Shown: piece by piece, positions 23,520 to 34,117 of the stretch
Position numbering within the stretch: the first letter of the stretch is position 1
Layout: each line of letters begins with the position of its first letter
DNA from: Tenrec ecaudatus
Taxonomy: Eukaryota > Chordata > Mammalia > Afrosoricida > Tenrecidae
Direction: 5' to 3'
NCBI RefSeq assembly: GCF_050624435.1
Contig: NC_134546.1
Location: 18,127,001-18,191,000 of the forward strand
Length of the DNA: 64,000 bases
Notes under the pieces: model-generated
Databases searched by the model: none
What the model saw: the letters and a program-made list of their open reading frames with translations, nothing else
Told to the model about the DNA's origin: nothing
Made by a program: the position numbers and the translations under genes

Positions 23520-23945
23520 CAGGATAAACAATTCCAAGGAGAAAATAATGGGACCGACAGTTCCAGTGGGCAGGGGTGTGTATGGGAGGAGGAGATGGGG
23601 AAAGGGAGAGAGGAGTCAACAAATTCAGGGACGAGGGAACAACAAGTTTCTAAAATTGATGACGAGAGGGGCGTAGCCTGATTGGTGGGGTTTGATCAAC
23701 TGTAATGTAGCCGAGAGGAATTACTGAGAACTGTAATGACAGCCACAGACCCTGGAGCACCTGCGTTCATCACGGCACTATTCAAATTAGCGAGATGGGA
23801 GGCCCTTAGTGCCCCTCAAGGGCAGGCATGCAGCAACACAACGTGGTCCATGCGTACGGTAGAACCCCACTTGGCTGATAGGAGTCATGTAGACCACATC
23901 TGATGACATGCATGAACCCAAAGGACAGGGTGCTGCCTAAGACAA
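23520..23945 (+). mobile_element. LINE 3' region fragment (L1-type) with ORF2-like remnant
   Basis: Bases 23530-23740 match the sense strand of the LINE 3' region (GAGAAAATAATGGGACC, GGGAACAACAAGTTTCTAAA, CCGAGAGGAATTACTGA). The following sequence, with TTCATCACGGCACTATTC, resembles L1 ORF2 3' sequence but is strongly diverged. Confidence 0.55.
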
Positions 23946-23972
23946 TGCTTCTCTCCCAAACTACCCCTCACC

Positions 23973-25475
23973 TTGGCCCACTGGTTTCCAGCCTCGCCCC
24001 GGACCAGAAGAGGGAGCTCTCAGACATTGTTGGCGTGGAAAGGGGATCCTGGCTGCAGATGAGTCTGTAGGCACCATGGGAAACCGCTTCCCGAGGACCA
24101 AGGTGAAGAGCACTGGGGAGAAGCCCTGGCAGTTCTGAGAAGTCTCTTCACTGGGGACAAGTCCATCCACCAGGGCATCGGGGGATCATTCCTTTTCCAT
24201 GAGACCCTCTACCACAGTGGTTCTCCACCTTCCTAAGGCCTCAACACTTTCATGTGGTGGGGGCCCCCCAACCATAGAAGTGTTTGCGTTGTAATGTGAA
24301 TATCTGACAGGCAGGATGTATTTTCCGTGTTACAAATTGAACATAATGAAAGCATAGGGATGAATCACAAAGACAATATGTCATTCTATATTGTGAAATG
24401 TTTGTTTCCTTTTCTTCTGTTTTTGAAATATTTATTTCTAATGACAAATAAATGACACTTTGTCTTGAAGCATGGTGTAGCATGGGTCACGGTCTTCACA
24501 CCGGGTACTTGTCTTTGGACCTATCTGCATGTGGGTGGACCCGCCTGAAGGTGCCGCAGTTCCTAAGACGATGGGAAATATGTGTGCCGATAGTCTTAGG
24601 CAACCCCCGTGAAAGGGTCGTGGGACCCCCAAAGGGGTCTCGAACGACAGGTTGAAAACCGCTGCTCTATCAGGACAGCCAGGGAAAGCCGTGCAAACCC
24701 ATCCTCAAGGAAAAAGGGGATTGTGGTGGGAATCAGGTTAACGTCAGACCAGGGAGCTGCTCTTGCAGGGGCAAAGAAGCCACCATTCTCGGGCTCGATG
24801 GCCTCTCCGAGCGCTGTGCTCAGGACACAAAGGATGGGGCTGCCGTGCTGAGGATCGCTGGCCAGTGCCCACCCAACCTCGTGAATCCAGAACGCCACCA
24901 CGCTGGCCTGGGAGGCTCGCATCTGCCAACAGAATGGGTTGGGATCCATTGTGGAACCAGAGGTCATTCCTGAAGGGGACCATGCCCTAGAACGCTGCCA
25001 GTGTGTGTGAGAAGGCCCTGGCTGCCGTCCACGAGGGCTTGAATGACCATCAGATTTACCCAGAGGGCACTCTTCTTCAGCCAAACATGGTGACTGGATA
25101 GGCCTGCCCGAGAAGTACACCCCAGAGCGAGCGGCTAGGGCCACCGCCACAGCCCTCCCCCATACTGCTCCTGCAGCTGCTCCTGGGACCTGCTTCTTGT
25201 GTGGTGGCACGAGTGAAGGGCATGCCACGCTCCAGCGCAATGCCGTCAACCTTTGCCCTTTGCAAAGCCCTGGCACCTAAGCTGCTCTGATGGGCAGGCC
25301 CTGCAGGCCACGTGCTGCTTGGAATGAATAGCAAGGCTGCCAACAAGGCCACCCAGGAGACCTTTATGAAGAGACCTTGGCCAGCAGCCCAGCAGCCAAA
25401 GGGCAGCATGCTCACACAGGCTCTCCGGGTACCGCTGCCACCCAGTCGCCCTTCACTGCCTGTTTCACCTACTAG
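23973..25475 (+). pseudogene. Processed aldolase B (ALDOB-like) pseudogene, split by a SPIN transposon
   Basis: Translated in shifting frames, the plus strand follows fructose-bisphosphate aldolase from the N-terminus to the stop without introns. The start codon is TTG at 23973. Recognisable pieces are [39 protein letters not shown] and the C-terminal TACFTY followed by TAG at 25473. The segment DSQGKP-ILKEKGIVVGI and the end ATQS-FTACFTY favour ALDOB over ALDOA or ALDOC. In-frame stops and frameshifts are frequent, so it is non-functional. Coding sequence is interrupted at 24215-24664 by a SPIN element in the LYQ region. A possible 3' UTR follows to an AATAAA near 25,711. Loss of introns indicates L1-mediated retrocopying. 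Confidence 0.9.
24215..24664. mobile_element. SPIN-like hAT transposon (non-autonomous), long form
   Basis: The element starts CAGTGGTTCTCCACCTT and ends in the inverted form of that terminus (ggttgaaaaccgctg). It is 450 bases long and has no transposase frame. It is flanked by an 8-bp duplication, ctctacca at 24207-24214 and ctctatca at 24665-24672, one mismatch, as expected of hAT elements. It lies inside the aldolase pseudogene. SPIN elements are known to have spread by horizontal transfer among tetrapods, tenrec included. Confidence 0.9.
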
Positions 25476-27551
25476 GGCTTGTGGCCACCCAGTGCCGCTC
25501 AATCTCTTCTCCGTGTCTAGTAGGAAGACGCTTTGACTGACCCTGGGAAGGAGACGAGATTGAATCACGACTACTAGACCCCCAGTTCTTACGCATACAT
25601 CAGTTGATTATTGAAACATACAGGCACAGATCTCAGGATCTGACAAAAGTTCACACCTCTCCTTCCTTGTCACGCTTCCAGCTCCCCACACCCAACTATT
25701 TATCTAACGACAATAAAAGGTTTAAAATAGAAGTAGAAGCTTTTGCTGTATGAAAGAAGTCCATCACAAAATAACAAATACTGTCTGAGAGAACGGAGAC
25801 AAGGCCTCCTCCTGTCCCTGGTCTCGCCGTTGTCTCCCCACTAGCCTGCATTCCCCACGCCTAATGTCTTCTCTCCCCTCCCAGAGATGGTTTGTGCATA
25901 TGCAAATAAGTATACCTACGTCTCATTTATCAACTATCGTTCTACCTGCCATTTCTTTCTCTTTTTTCTTCTTATTTACAACAGTGAAAAAATCTCTCTG
26001 GTTATTTTGCACATTAATGATTTATGCTTGGAGGGAATAAACACCAGGGTGCTAGACAAGTTTGACAGTGGTGGTGATGCCTAAGGTGTGTGTCAGCTCA
26101 GCTGGCCGTGATTCTCGGTGGTTTGGCAGTTGTGTAATGATGTAGTCACCTGCCATTTTGTGATATGATCTAATCATCATCCATTTTCCCATCATGCCCA
26201 TTTTCCAGTCTCTTGAGCACTTTATTTGCTATAAATACATGTCAATACGGCACCTCCTCACTTTCAACACCTATGATTACAATTGCCTTCATAAAATGAC
26301 CTCAGCTTTTCATGTGTTTTAGAAAATAATCGAAACCTTATCAAAGCAAGACTTGCTACAAACAGGACCGGTTCTCCATGGAGATGAAATACATTGAGAT
26401 CATTACATTCAAAAAATAATTTAGAAAGATTCAGATAAGAAAATTGATATTACGAAAGCCAAGTTTGCCCTCACGAACCTTTAGTACATGGTGGTGCAAT
26501 GTCAGACTCATCGTTTTGGTCAATGCCTCAGTTGAACTTCCTCTGGATGGTCATCTTGCTGCTGAAGATAAAGTCTACTCAAGTCTGTGGGAGCTCCGCC
26601 AAAGTTTCTTCCTTCCATTTCCAAACAGGAAGGGCTTTCAGGTCCCTTGGGATAACCGAAAGATAAATAAGAAAACATTCACACCCACAAACAACTTGAG
26701 AACAAAATGGAGAACCTAATAATCTTTGGCTCTGTGTCCATGAACTTGACTGAGGCCAATTACTTTCGCAATATTTGCATTCTGCTCAATCTATTACATC
26801 ATGATATTTTTCAAAAACACAACGGATAAGTCTGCAAGCTACAGAAGAGAAAGCGGTGAAGGCAGTTGGTGTCTACGTGAGGATTTCTTCTTTGGGTTGC
26901 ATGTCTAAGGCTCCACTGTAGGCTAGGAGCAGAGGCTTCTGGGGAGGTGTGCTTTGGTGTGGTTTTGGCTTCTTACAAACAAGGTAGGAAGTCAATCCTG
27001 ATAAGAAAACCACCACCGAAAACGTCCAAAACTCAGTGTCTTACTGGGCCATTGGGATCAAGGGGTGGCAGAAACCATTCTTTTAAAATATCGTGTATTT
27101 TTGAATTCATGGGCCTATTTTTTTTTCCAGTCAGGCTTTTAACATCAGCTTTTAAAAAAATCTTCTGAACCAGGCACTTCCCTATAGTGAGCCAGGAAAC
27201 CCTTTGATCTCAATCTCTGCATAACCTTTCTCACCTCCTGTGGCTCCAGCAGTGTGCCAGAGGAGAGAGGTTTTCTGCAGCCTGCCTTACACTGCCAAAT
27301 AGCGGCAGGCCAGGCCAGAGGGGTCAGCCTCCTGTGGTGTTAATGCCATCTGGATGTTGGCACCACACAGTATGCTCATTATTGTTCAAAAGACTTGCGT
27401 TCCGTGCATGGTGATAATATTTGCCTCCCGTACAGGCCGTATTTCTAGAACCTGTTGGGGGCAGCTGTTGCCTCTTGAAAGATTGAATTATAAATGTCAG
27501 GGACCAAGACTGGAGGCCCATAGACTCAAAGCTTCTTTCACCCTTGCAGGC
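25476..27551. other. Unassigned intergenic sequence after the aldolase pseudogene
   Basis: The first 240 bases may be 3' UTR of the aldolase retrocopy (AATAAA near 25,711). Sequence around 26,100-26,210 with CCATTTTGTGATATG looks like an old LTR fragment, but I cannot classify it. The rest is unassigned. Confidence 0.35.
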
Positions 27552-28174
27552 TGTGTTAGTCCAGGTTGACAAGAGAAACAAAGCTGGAGACACTCATATG
27601 TGTATAAGAAAGAACTTTATATAAAAGAGCAATTATACATTCAGAAAACATTCCAGTCCAGATCAAGTTCATGTGTCCCATAGTAGCCCATATGTCCGAT
27701 ACCAATCTATAAAGTCCTCTTCAGAGTCATACAACACATGTAATGATGCTGAATGCAGGAAGATCACAGGCCAGTGGGTGGGGAGTCTTGTGGATCCAGT
27801 GGCGGTGGAAGCATCTCAGCACTGACGTGGGTCTCCATGTGGCTCCTCCAGCTCAGGGCACTAGCGTAACTTCATGTGTCTTGCCAACAGGGATATCTCA
27901 TAGGGAGAATGTGTGTGTCCCACCTCCAGAGAGGAAGGCAGGAGTTCCCAGAATCCTCAGTAGAAAGCCAGGCCCACACAGAGGCGTCATTGGCTGTGAC
28001 CTGATTGACAGGCTAGATTCCACCCCTTTGCAAGTTGACAGATTATGTACCGTATATACTTGAGTATAAGCTGAGTTTTTCAGCACATCTTTAATGCAGT
28101 TTTTGTGGTAAAATTAGGTGCCTCAGCAGATATTCACATTGGTTTATACTCAAGTATATATGGTAACTCCCACA
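27552..28174 (-). mobile_element. TG...CA interspersed repeat, family R, with nested MITE
   Basis: It starts TGTGTTAGTCCAGGTTGAC and ends ACTCCCACA. It matches 29778-30338 along its length (ATATGTGTATAAGAAAG, GGATCCAGTGGCGGTGGAAG, GATTGACAGGCTAGA). The ends suggest an LTR-type element; I do not know its established name. A 114-base palindromic MITE is inserted at 28050-28163. Confidence 0.7.
28050..28163. mobile_element. Palindromic mariner-like MITE
   Basis: The 114-base insert begins CCGTATATACTTGAGTATAA and ends in its near-perfect inverted copy (about 20 of 23 positions). It is flanked by TA at 28048-28049 and 28164-28165, the duplication made by Tc1/mariner transposases. No coding capacity. 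Confidence 0.8.
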
Positions 28175-29777
28175 GGAGCTAATTCACACAGACTAATTCA
28201 CACCTACTCAACTCTGACCAATGAATTAACTGGCAGTCTCCTGGGTCATGGCACAGAACAAAGCTGCTTCAGGATGGTGTCCTGAAAGGGAATTTCTCCA
28301 CACAATGCAACATCTACACACAGCTGTTTGAGAGACTGAACCACCGTGGACCACACAAGGGAGGCTAGAGATCTGGACTCCATCCCCATAGTCTCCACCC
28401 TCTGGGACCTGGCTGGACACTTAATGCAGACACTGAGATGATGCAGGATTACCTAGAATGCTAATGCTTTGTATAAAGTCTACTTTGGGGAATATAACCA
28501 TGTTGAGAAAGGAGCAGTGGGTGTGTTCTTGAAAGTGTGAGAAGTTGAGAATGGCGCTTTCAATATTTAAAATAAGTTTTGTATCCTCTCTATAGGCCCA
28601 TTCCAGAATAAAAAATGAGATCTACTAGCTTTTGATAGTCACCAACTGCTCTGTGCATAAACACGTAGCTCTGATTTCCAAAATGTTATCAAGAAAAGAC
28701 AAGAAGAAGAGCACATAATAAAATGTCACCATTTGTAGAAAAAAACGAGAAAAGATTAATGTGGCACCACCACCCATTTAAGAATTAGAACATCAGCCAA
28801 ACCTTCAAAGCCCCTCCCTGATTCCATCACCCACCTTGGGTCACCACTGCACCACCTTTGAAGTTAATCACTTCCTTACTTTTTCTTAAGGTTTGTGTGG
28901 GTCTGGAAACAACAGAGCTAAAGGTCTCCTGCTGTCCAGCTTTAGTAAATGGAACCCATGGCTTGCTTTCTGTGCAACCCCCTTTTGGTCTTATTGGGGG
29001 TTGTGCGCATAGCTGCTGAGTTGGTTCCACTCTCAGCAACCCTGGGCCATCGTCACAGTCATTGCTGCCCTGGAACGTACTGTTGCCGTTACTGTGGCAA
29101 CCCATCTCATGACACATCTCCCTCGTTTTTGCTGTGCCTCCCATTTCACAAGCATGGTGTCCTTACTCAAAGACTGGTGCCCCTGGTAACTTATCCAAAG
29201 TGCTGGAGTGCGAAGTCTTGCCATTGTGGCTTCTAAGGAGCCCTCTGGCTGACCACCTTCAAACATAGACTCCCTCTTCTGACCATCGACAGTATCCTCG
29301 GTATTCTTCAACACCTAACTCGGATGCGCCAGTTCTTCTCTGTTCTGCCTGAAGCATCACTCACTTTCCCTTACACAGGAGGTGACTGAAAACACCTGTT
29401 TGGGTCAGGTTCACCTTCATCCTCAAAGAGACGTTTTTGGTTTCGAATACTTAAAAGCGCTCTTCTGCAGGAGATTCGCACAGTGAGATATGTCATTTGA
29501 TTTCTTGGCTTCCGTGGGCATTAACTGTGTACATAAGGTAAAATAAATATTTGCCAGCTTCAATCTTTTCTCTATTTATGATGTTGCTCATTGGTCCAGC
29601 TGGCATGGCTTATGTTGAGGTGTGTGCCACACTGGATGCTGTAGTCTTTGATCTTCATCAGTAAGTGCTTCAAGTCCTTCTTATTTTCAGCAAATAAGGC
29701 TGTTTCATCTGCATATCACAGGGTGCTAATGAGTCTTCCTCCAATCCTGATGTTGTGTTCTTCTTCATAGAGACCAG

Positions 29778-30338
29778 TGTGTTAGTCTGGGTAGACTAGA
29801 GAAATAAATTCATAGACACTCATATGTGTATAAGAAAGTTTTATATAAAAGGAAATTGTACATTGAGAAAAACATCCCAGCCCAGTCCAGATCAAGTCCA
29901 CAAGTCCAATATTACACCATATGTCAATACTACTCCACAAATTCCAGATCAAGTCCATAAGCCCGATATTACCCTATATGTCCAGACTAGTCCATAAATT
30001 CCTCTTTAGACTCATGCAGTCATGCAGTGATGCCAACTGCAGGAAGATAGCCCAGTGAGTGGAAAGTCTTGTGGATCCAGTAGTGGTAGAAGCATCTCAG
30101 CGCTGGCGTGAGTCTCCACGTGGCTCCTCCAGCTCTGAGGCTTGGGCTGCCATCAGCCTGTCTCCCCGTGGCTTGTCAACAGGAATGTCTCACAGGGAGT
30201 GTCTGAGTGTCCCACCTCCTGTGAGCTGTTTATCTCCTTAGAGGCTCCAAATGAGGTCATCAAGCTGCCACCTGATTGATAGGCTAAACCACCCCTTCAC
30301 TCTTAAGTCTCAAATTGATAACAGATTGTTAACTACCA
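29778..30338 (-). mobile_element. TG...CA interspersed repeat, family R, inside RTE
   Basis: It starts TGTGTTAGTCTGGGTAGAC and ends TAACTACCA. RTE sequence continues on both sides, with accag before and acccag after, a probable 5-bp duplication, as LTR elements make. Internally it holds a direct repeat of a segment reading TCCAGATCAAGTCCA at about 29888 and 29945. Confidence 0.72.
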
Positions 30339-31074
30339 TACCCAGCTTCTTGGGTTACTTGCTGAACAAATAGATTGAACACACATGAATAAATGACACA
30401 CACCTTTCCTGGTTTTAAGCTATGCAGTGTCTGTCCCCTTCTGTTTGAACAACTGGCTCTTGGTCTATATATGAAATCAGCAGGAACAAAACGAAATATC
30501 TTGGAATTCCCATTCTTAACAACGTTATCCATATTTTTTAAATGATCTACATAGTTGAATGCCTTCATGTAGTCAATAAAATACAGATAAGCATCTTTCT
30601 GGTGTCCTCTGCTTTTAACCAAGATCTAGCTGACGTAACCAATGCTATCCCTCACTCTTCGGAACCTGGTTTGAGTTTCTACCAGTTCCCTGAGGTACTG
30701 CTGCAGCCGTTTGTAAATTACCTTCAGCTAAGCTTTACTTGTGTAATTTACACGCTCTGTTGGCTCACTCTTTTTGGAATGGGCACAAATACGGATCTCT
30801 TCCATGTTGTTGGCCAGGTAGCAGTCTCCTATTTCCTTGACATAGATGAGTGACCCCTTCTAACATTGCATCTGCTTGTTAAAACATCTCATTAAAACAA
30901 ACAAACAAAACCAAACCAATAAATAAACAATTTTTTAAAAAGCATCTCATTTAGTATTCATTCTGGCAACTCTTGGAACCTTGCTTTTTGCCATATCTTC
31001 AAAATAACTTGTACTTCTTCCTTCAATACCATCCACTCTTGAACAGAAATGGTTGAATATTGACCAGTTCTTTT

Positions 31075-31198
31075 TATTTAAATCATTTTATTAGGGGCTC
31101 ATACTACTCTTATCACAATCCATACATACATCAACTGTGTAAAGCACATTTGTACATTCATTGTCCTCATCATTCTCAAAACATTTGTTCTCCACTTA
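31075..31198 (-). mobile_element. Short LINE 3' end (L1-type) with perfect target duplication
   Basis: A 124-base antisense copy of the LINE 3' terminus (TTTTATTAGGGGCTCATAC, CATCAACTGTGTAAAGC, AAAACATTTGTTCTCC). It is flanked by a perfect 13-bp duplication GACCAGTTCTTTT at 31062-31074 and 31199-31211 and sits inside an RTE LINE. Confidence 0.92.
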
Positions 31199-31616
31199 AG
31201 ACCAGTTCTTTTAGATACAGTAATTCAGTTATATATATATATATATATTTTTTTTTTTCAATGCTTCTAAAATAGTTCAGTATTTTGCCCATAGAATCTT
31301 TCAGAATTTTAACTTGGGGCCTGAATTGTGTGTTCAGTTCCTTTCACTAGAGAAATGCTAGCTAAAAAAAAAAAAAAAAAGAAATGCTAGCAGGCTCTTC
31401 TCCTCTGGCTCCACATTTTTGCATACTTCATTATAATCCATTATTTCATCTTCTCTAATTACCCTTGAAAACCTTCCATTCAATTCATTTACGCCATCAT
31501 TTCTTCCAATTGCTTTAGTTTCCCAATGTTGAAGAGCAAGAGTGGGAGTCTCTTCTGATCTCCATTTTTATCTTGTCTCTCTCTTGTCATGTTTTTACAG
31601 AATAACATTCCACTCA

Positions 31617-31747
31617 CGGGGTTTCTGAGGCTGTGGTTTCTCAGAAGCAGATCACCAGGCCTGATTTTTCAAGGTGCCTCTGGGTGGCTTCAATCTGCCG
31701 AGCTTCCTGTTATTGGTGCAAAACATATCTGTTTGAACCACTCAGCA
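31617..31747 (-). repeat. AfroSINE (minus), fragment
   Basis: Antisense fragment: TTTCTGAGGCTGTGG, GAAGCAGATCACCAGGCC, TGGGTGGCTTCAATCTGCCG and the degraded tRNA half. Adjacent to an RTE 3' end. Confidence 0.6.
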
Positions 31748-32110
31748 CATCTGTCTTTGCTGCATCGCATTCATGGAGAGCCTAACACTCGTTTCTATGA
31801 ACTTTCTGGTTGCCTCCAATCTGGGGCTATTTTGCTGCTAAGAAGAATTGATGCATTTGAATGATGTTGGTGACGAATATTGAATATACCATGGACTGGC
31901 CAGAAGTACAGACAAATCTATGTTAGGAAAAGTACAGCCAGAATGCTCCTTAGAAATGAGGGTGGTGAAACTTTGTCACATGGACTTGGTAGCAGCCTTA
32001 GGAAAAGGACGTCATGCTTGTACGTAAAAGGTCAGTGATGACGAGGAAGATGGATTGACTCCGTGGCTGCGACACTTGTCTCAAGCACAGGAATGACTGT
32101 GATGATGTAG
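31748..32110 (+). mobile_element. RTE (BovB-like) LINE 3' end
   Basis: Sense RTE 3' sequence: GAATATTGAATATACCATGG, GTACAGCCAGAATGCTCC, TTAGAAATGAGGGTGGTG and GGATTGACTCCGTGGCTGCG. It abuts an AfroSINE fragment. Confidence 0.75.
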
Positions 32111-32968
32111 TGTTTCTTTTTGTGTTGTAAATTGGGTCTTTATGAGTCAGTCAGCAGCACTCAATGTCAACATGGTGTTTGTAATCGTGTCCCCTTAGCA
32201 ATTTAGGAATTATCTGTATCTTCTCTTCTACTCCTGCTCCTCCCTGCTTTCTTCTCTTCTTTTAAGAATGTTTGCCAGAGGGGGTGAATTTTATTGTTCT
32301 TTTCAAAATGCCAGCTTGGGAGTTGTTGACCGATGTGTATTTCAACTTCAAATATGCATGAGGGCCTATTTGTGATTTTGTTTTCCCCCAAGAGATTTTG
32401 TTTGTTTTTGACTACTCTGCTTGCTTCTGAAACAACTCTCCTCCTTGCCCCTGGGACGTGAGGGTGTCACCCTTTCAGGTCCAAACTCTATCAAAGGAAG
32501 GTCTCCTATGAATCGCCAATGTGCTGAGCATCCCCTGGGAAACATCTGTCAAAATTCAAGTTCAGTGCCACTTGTGAGGACTCTTACTGTACCAACGGCG
32601 CACAATGGGCCAAAGGAGCAAGCCTACCGTTACTGCTAACTGCATGAATTCAGTTCCTCCCTGGAAGTTGTTTTAGGGTAAAAGGAGACCCCAATCTCAA
32701 AACATAATACAACATTTACCAAGTCTCAAGAGGGACAAAGACACAGATACATCATCTGGATGAGGGCCAGCAGCACAAAGTCATAATGATGTCCGAAAGG
32801 CCACGGTCTGGACATTAGTTAAGTACGGCATGAAGCAAAGGAAACTGTCACAAATTCATGATTGGTGGCAGATCAGTATATCAGAGTTACAGATGGTGAC
32901 TGTATAGATAGAGGGGGTGAAAGAATTAGCCCACTATTAATCAAAATATTAGAAAGAAATATAACATT
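32111..32968. other. Unassigned intergenic sequence
   Basis: Nothing firm. The last 60 bases (TTAATCAAAATATTAG) belong with the family C retroviral remnant, by comparison with the sequence near 14,020. Confidence 0.4.
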
Positions 32969-33390
32969 GTTGTTAACCACGCAGCCCCTTCCCCCAGCCT
33001 CTCAGACAGAAGATCTGCTGGAGTTTGCAGTCCCTGCCTCCAGCATTCCGAGGAGCTTCTCTCTCTGGGCAGGGTCCACAGAGCCCCTTCCGCCAGCCTC
33101 AAGGCCTTGCAGCTGCAGCACTAAAAGCCCCTCTCCCCTTGTCAGTACACACGTCCTTGGCTCGGACCCTATATAAGTCCCACCACTTCACTGCCAGGTG
33201 CGATTTCCCTGACCTAACTCTTGGGTCTTGGAACCTGACCGTGGGCTCAATATGCCCCTGTCCCTTTCTCTGCTTTCCCTTCCTTCTGGGAGGTTTTTTT
33301 CCCTCAATAAAATCTCCCTCAACTTTACATTCCTGGCTAAATTCTATCTCCATTCTGCATCTCCATTTTTCACCTCTTAATAATTTAACA
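32969..33390 (+). mobile_element. Probable solo LTR of another endogenous retrovirus, family D
   Basis: It has the layout of an LTR: a TATATAAG box near 33171-33178, and CAATAAAATCTCC near 33305-33317. The edges appear to be TGTTGTTAA and TTTAACA. It separates a segment (TTAATCAAAATATTAG) and the family C LTR that are adjacent in the copy near 14,000, so it seems to have inserted into an older provirus. Confidence 0.55.
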
Positions 33391-33414
33391 TTCAATTGCT
33401 TGAAAATCTAAAAT

Positions 33415-34117
33415 GTAACAGCCCCATACCTTGTAGTAAAAATTCCTTTAAAAAATTCCTTTTAAGCTCCATCAAAAGGGATGTTCTAACTCAAGAAGAG
33501 AAGGTACTCTGGTAGTATAATGGTTGCATGTTGGGCTGTGGTCCACATGGTTGGCAGTTCAAAACCACCTACAGTTCTGCACTAGAAAAACTGGGCTTTT
33601 TACTCCCATTAACAGTTACAGTCTCAGAAACCCACAGGGGGTCACTGTGAGTCAGCATTGACCCTACAACAATGAGTTTGGCTTTTTGCTAACTCAAGAA
33701 CAGAGTGAGCAAGGTCATTAAGGTAAGTAACCAGGTAGGAAGCATCCCCCATTTAAGGGTTTCAGGGATGGTGGTCTGGTAAGGCCAGGGAGCACGCCCT
33801 TTTCCCCATTTAGATAAAGAAGGGCACAAGAAGCTTCAAGGGATGATGGTCTAATGACCTCTGGAGAATGTAGGTATAGGAAATTTCCTAATGATTATGG
33901 CAAAACCTGCCTTCTTGGGGTATTAATTGCATCATTGTAAAACCTGCTTCTGTCTCATAGTTTAAGTCATTTAACTGACTTGATTTTCATTGGAATTTTG
34001 AAGCAGTTTAGAGATAGAAGACCCTGCTATTTCTTCTGGCAAGTTTCAGAATAAACTTTAAAGAGTTTCTCAAATCAACCTGATCTCTGTCTGTGGCTGA
34101 AGCAGGGACAGGTATTC
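33415..34117 (+). mobile_element. LTR of an endogenous retrovirus, family C, with nested AfroSINE
   Basis: It begins TGTAACAGCCCC and ends TTCCCTGCCACA. GAATAAACTTT near 34050 may be its poly(A) signal. An AfroSINE with perfect target duplication interrupts it at 33498-33688. Sequence after the right edge resembles a retroviral leader (see 34118-35100). Confidence 0.7.
33498..33688 (+). repeat. AfroSINE (plus) with perfect target duplication
   Basis: Sense copy with GGTAGTATAATGGTTGCATG and GGTTGGCAGTTCAAAACC (tRNA promoter boxes) and a tail GTGAGTCAGCATTGACC. Flanked by a perfect 12-bp duplication CTAACTCAAGAA at 33486-33497 and 33689-33700. Inserted in a family C LTR. Confidence 0.95.

Larger units (their letters stand above)
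28986..31600 (-). mobile_element. RTE (BovB-like) LINE, long degenerate copy with nested insertions
   Basis: Antisense RTE sequence is continuous once insertions are removed: a TG...CA repeat at 29778-30338, a LINE 3' end at 31075-31198 and a poly(A)-only insertion at 31363-31379. The minus strand near 30620-30500 encodes FIDYMKAFNYVDH, in which the catalytic Asp of the reverse transcriptase is Asn. (TA)n followed by T-run at 31231-31258. Confidence 0.85.

Noticed and set aside
24596-25276. 226-codon open frame on the minus strand
   Set aside because: It is the antisense of the aldolase B retrocopy and part of the SPIN element; no protein similarity.
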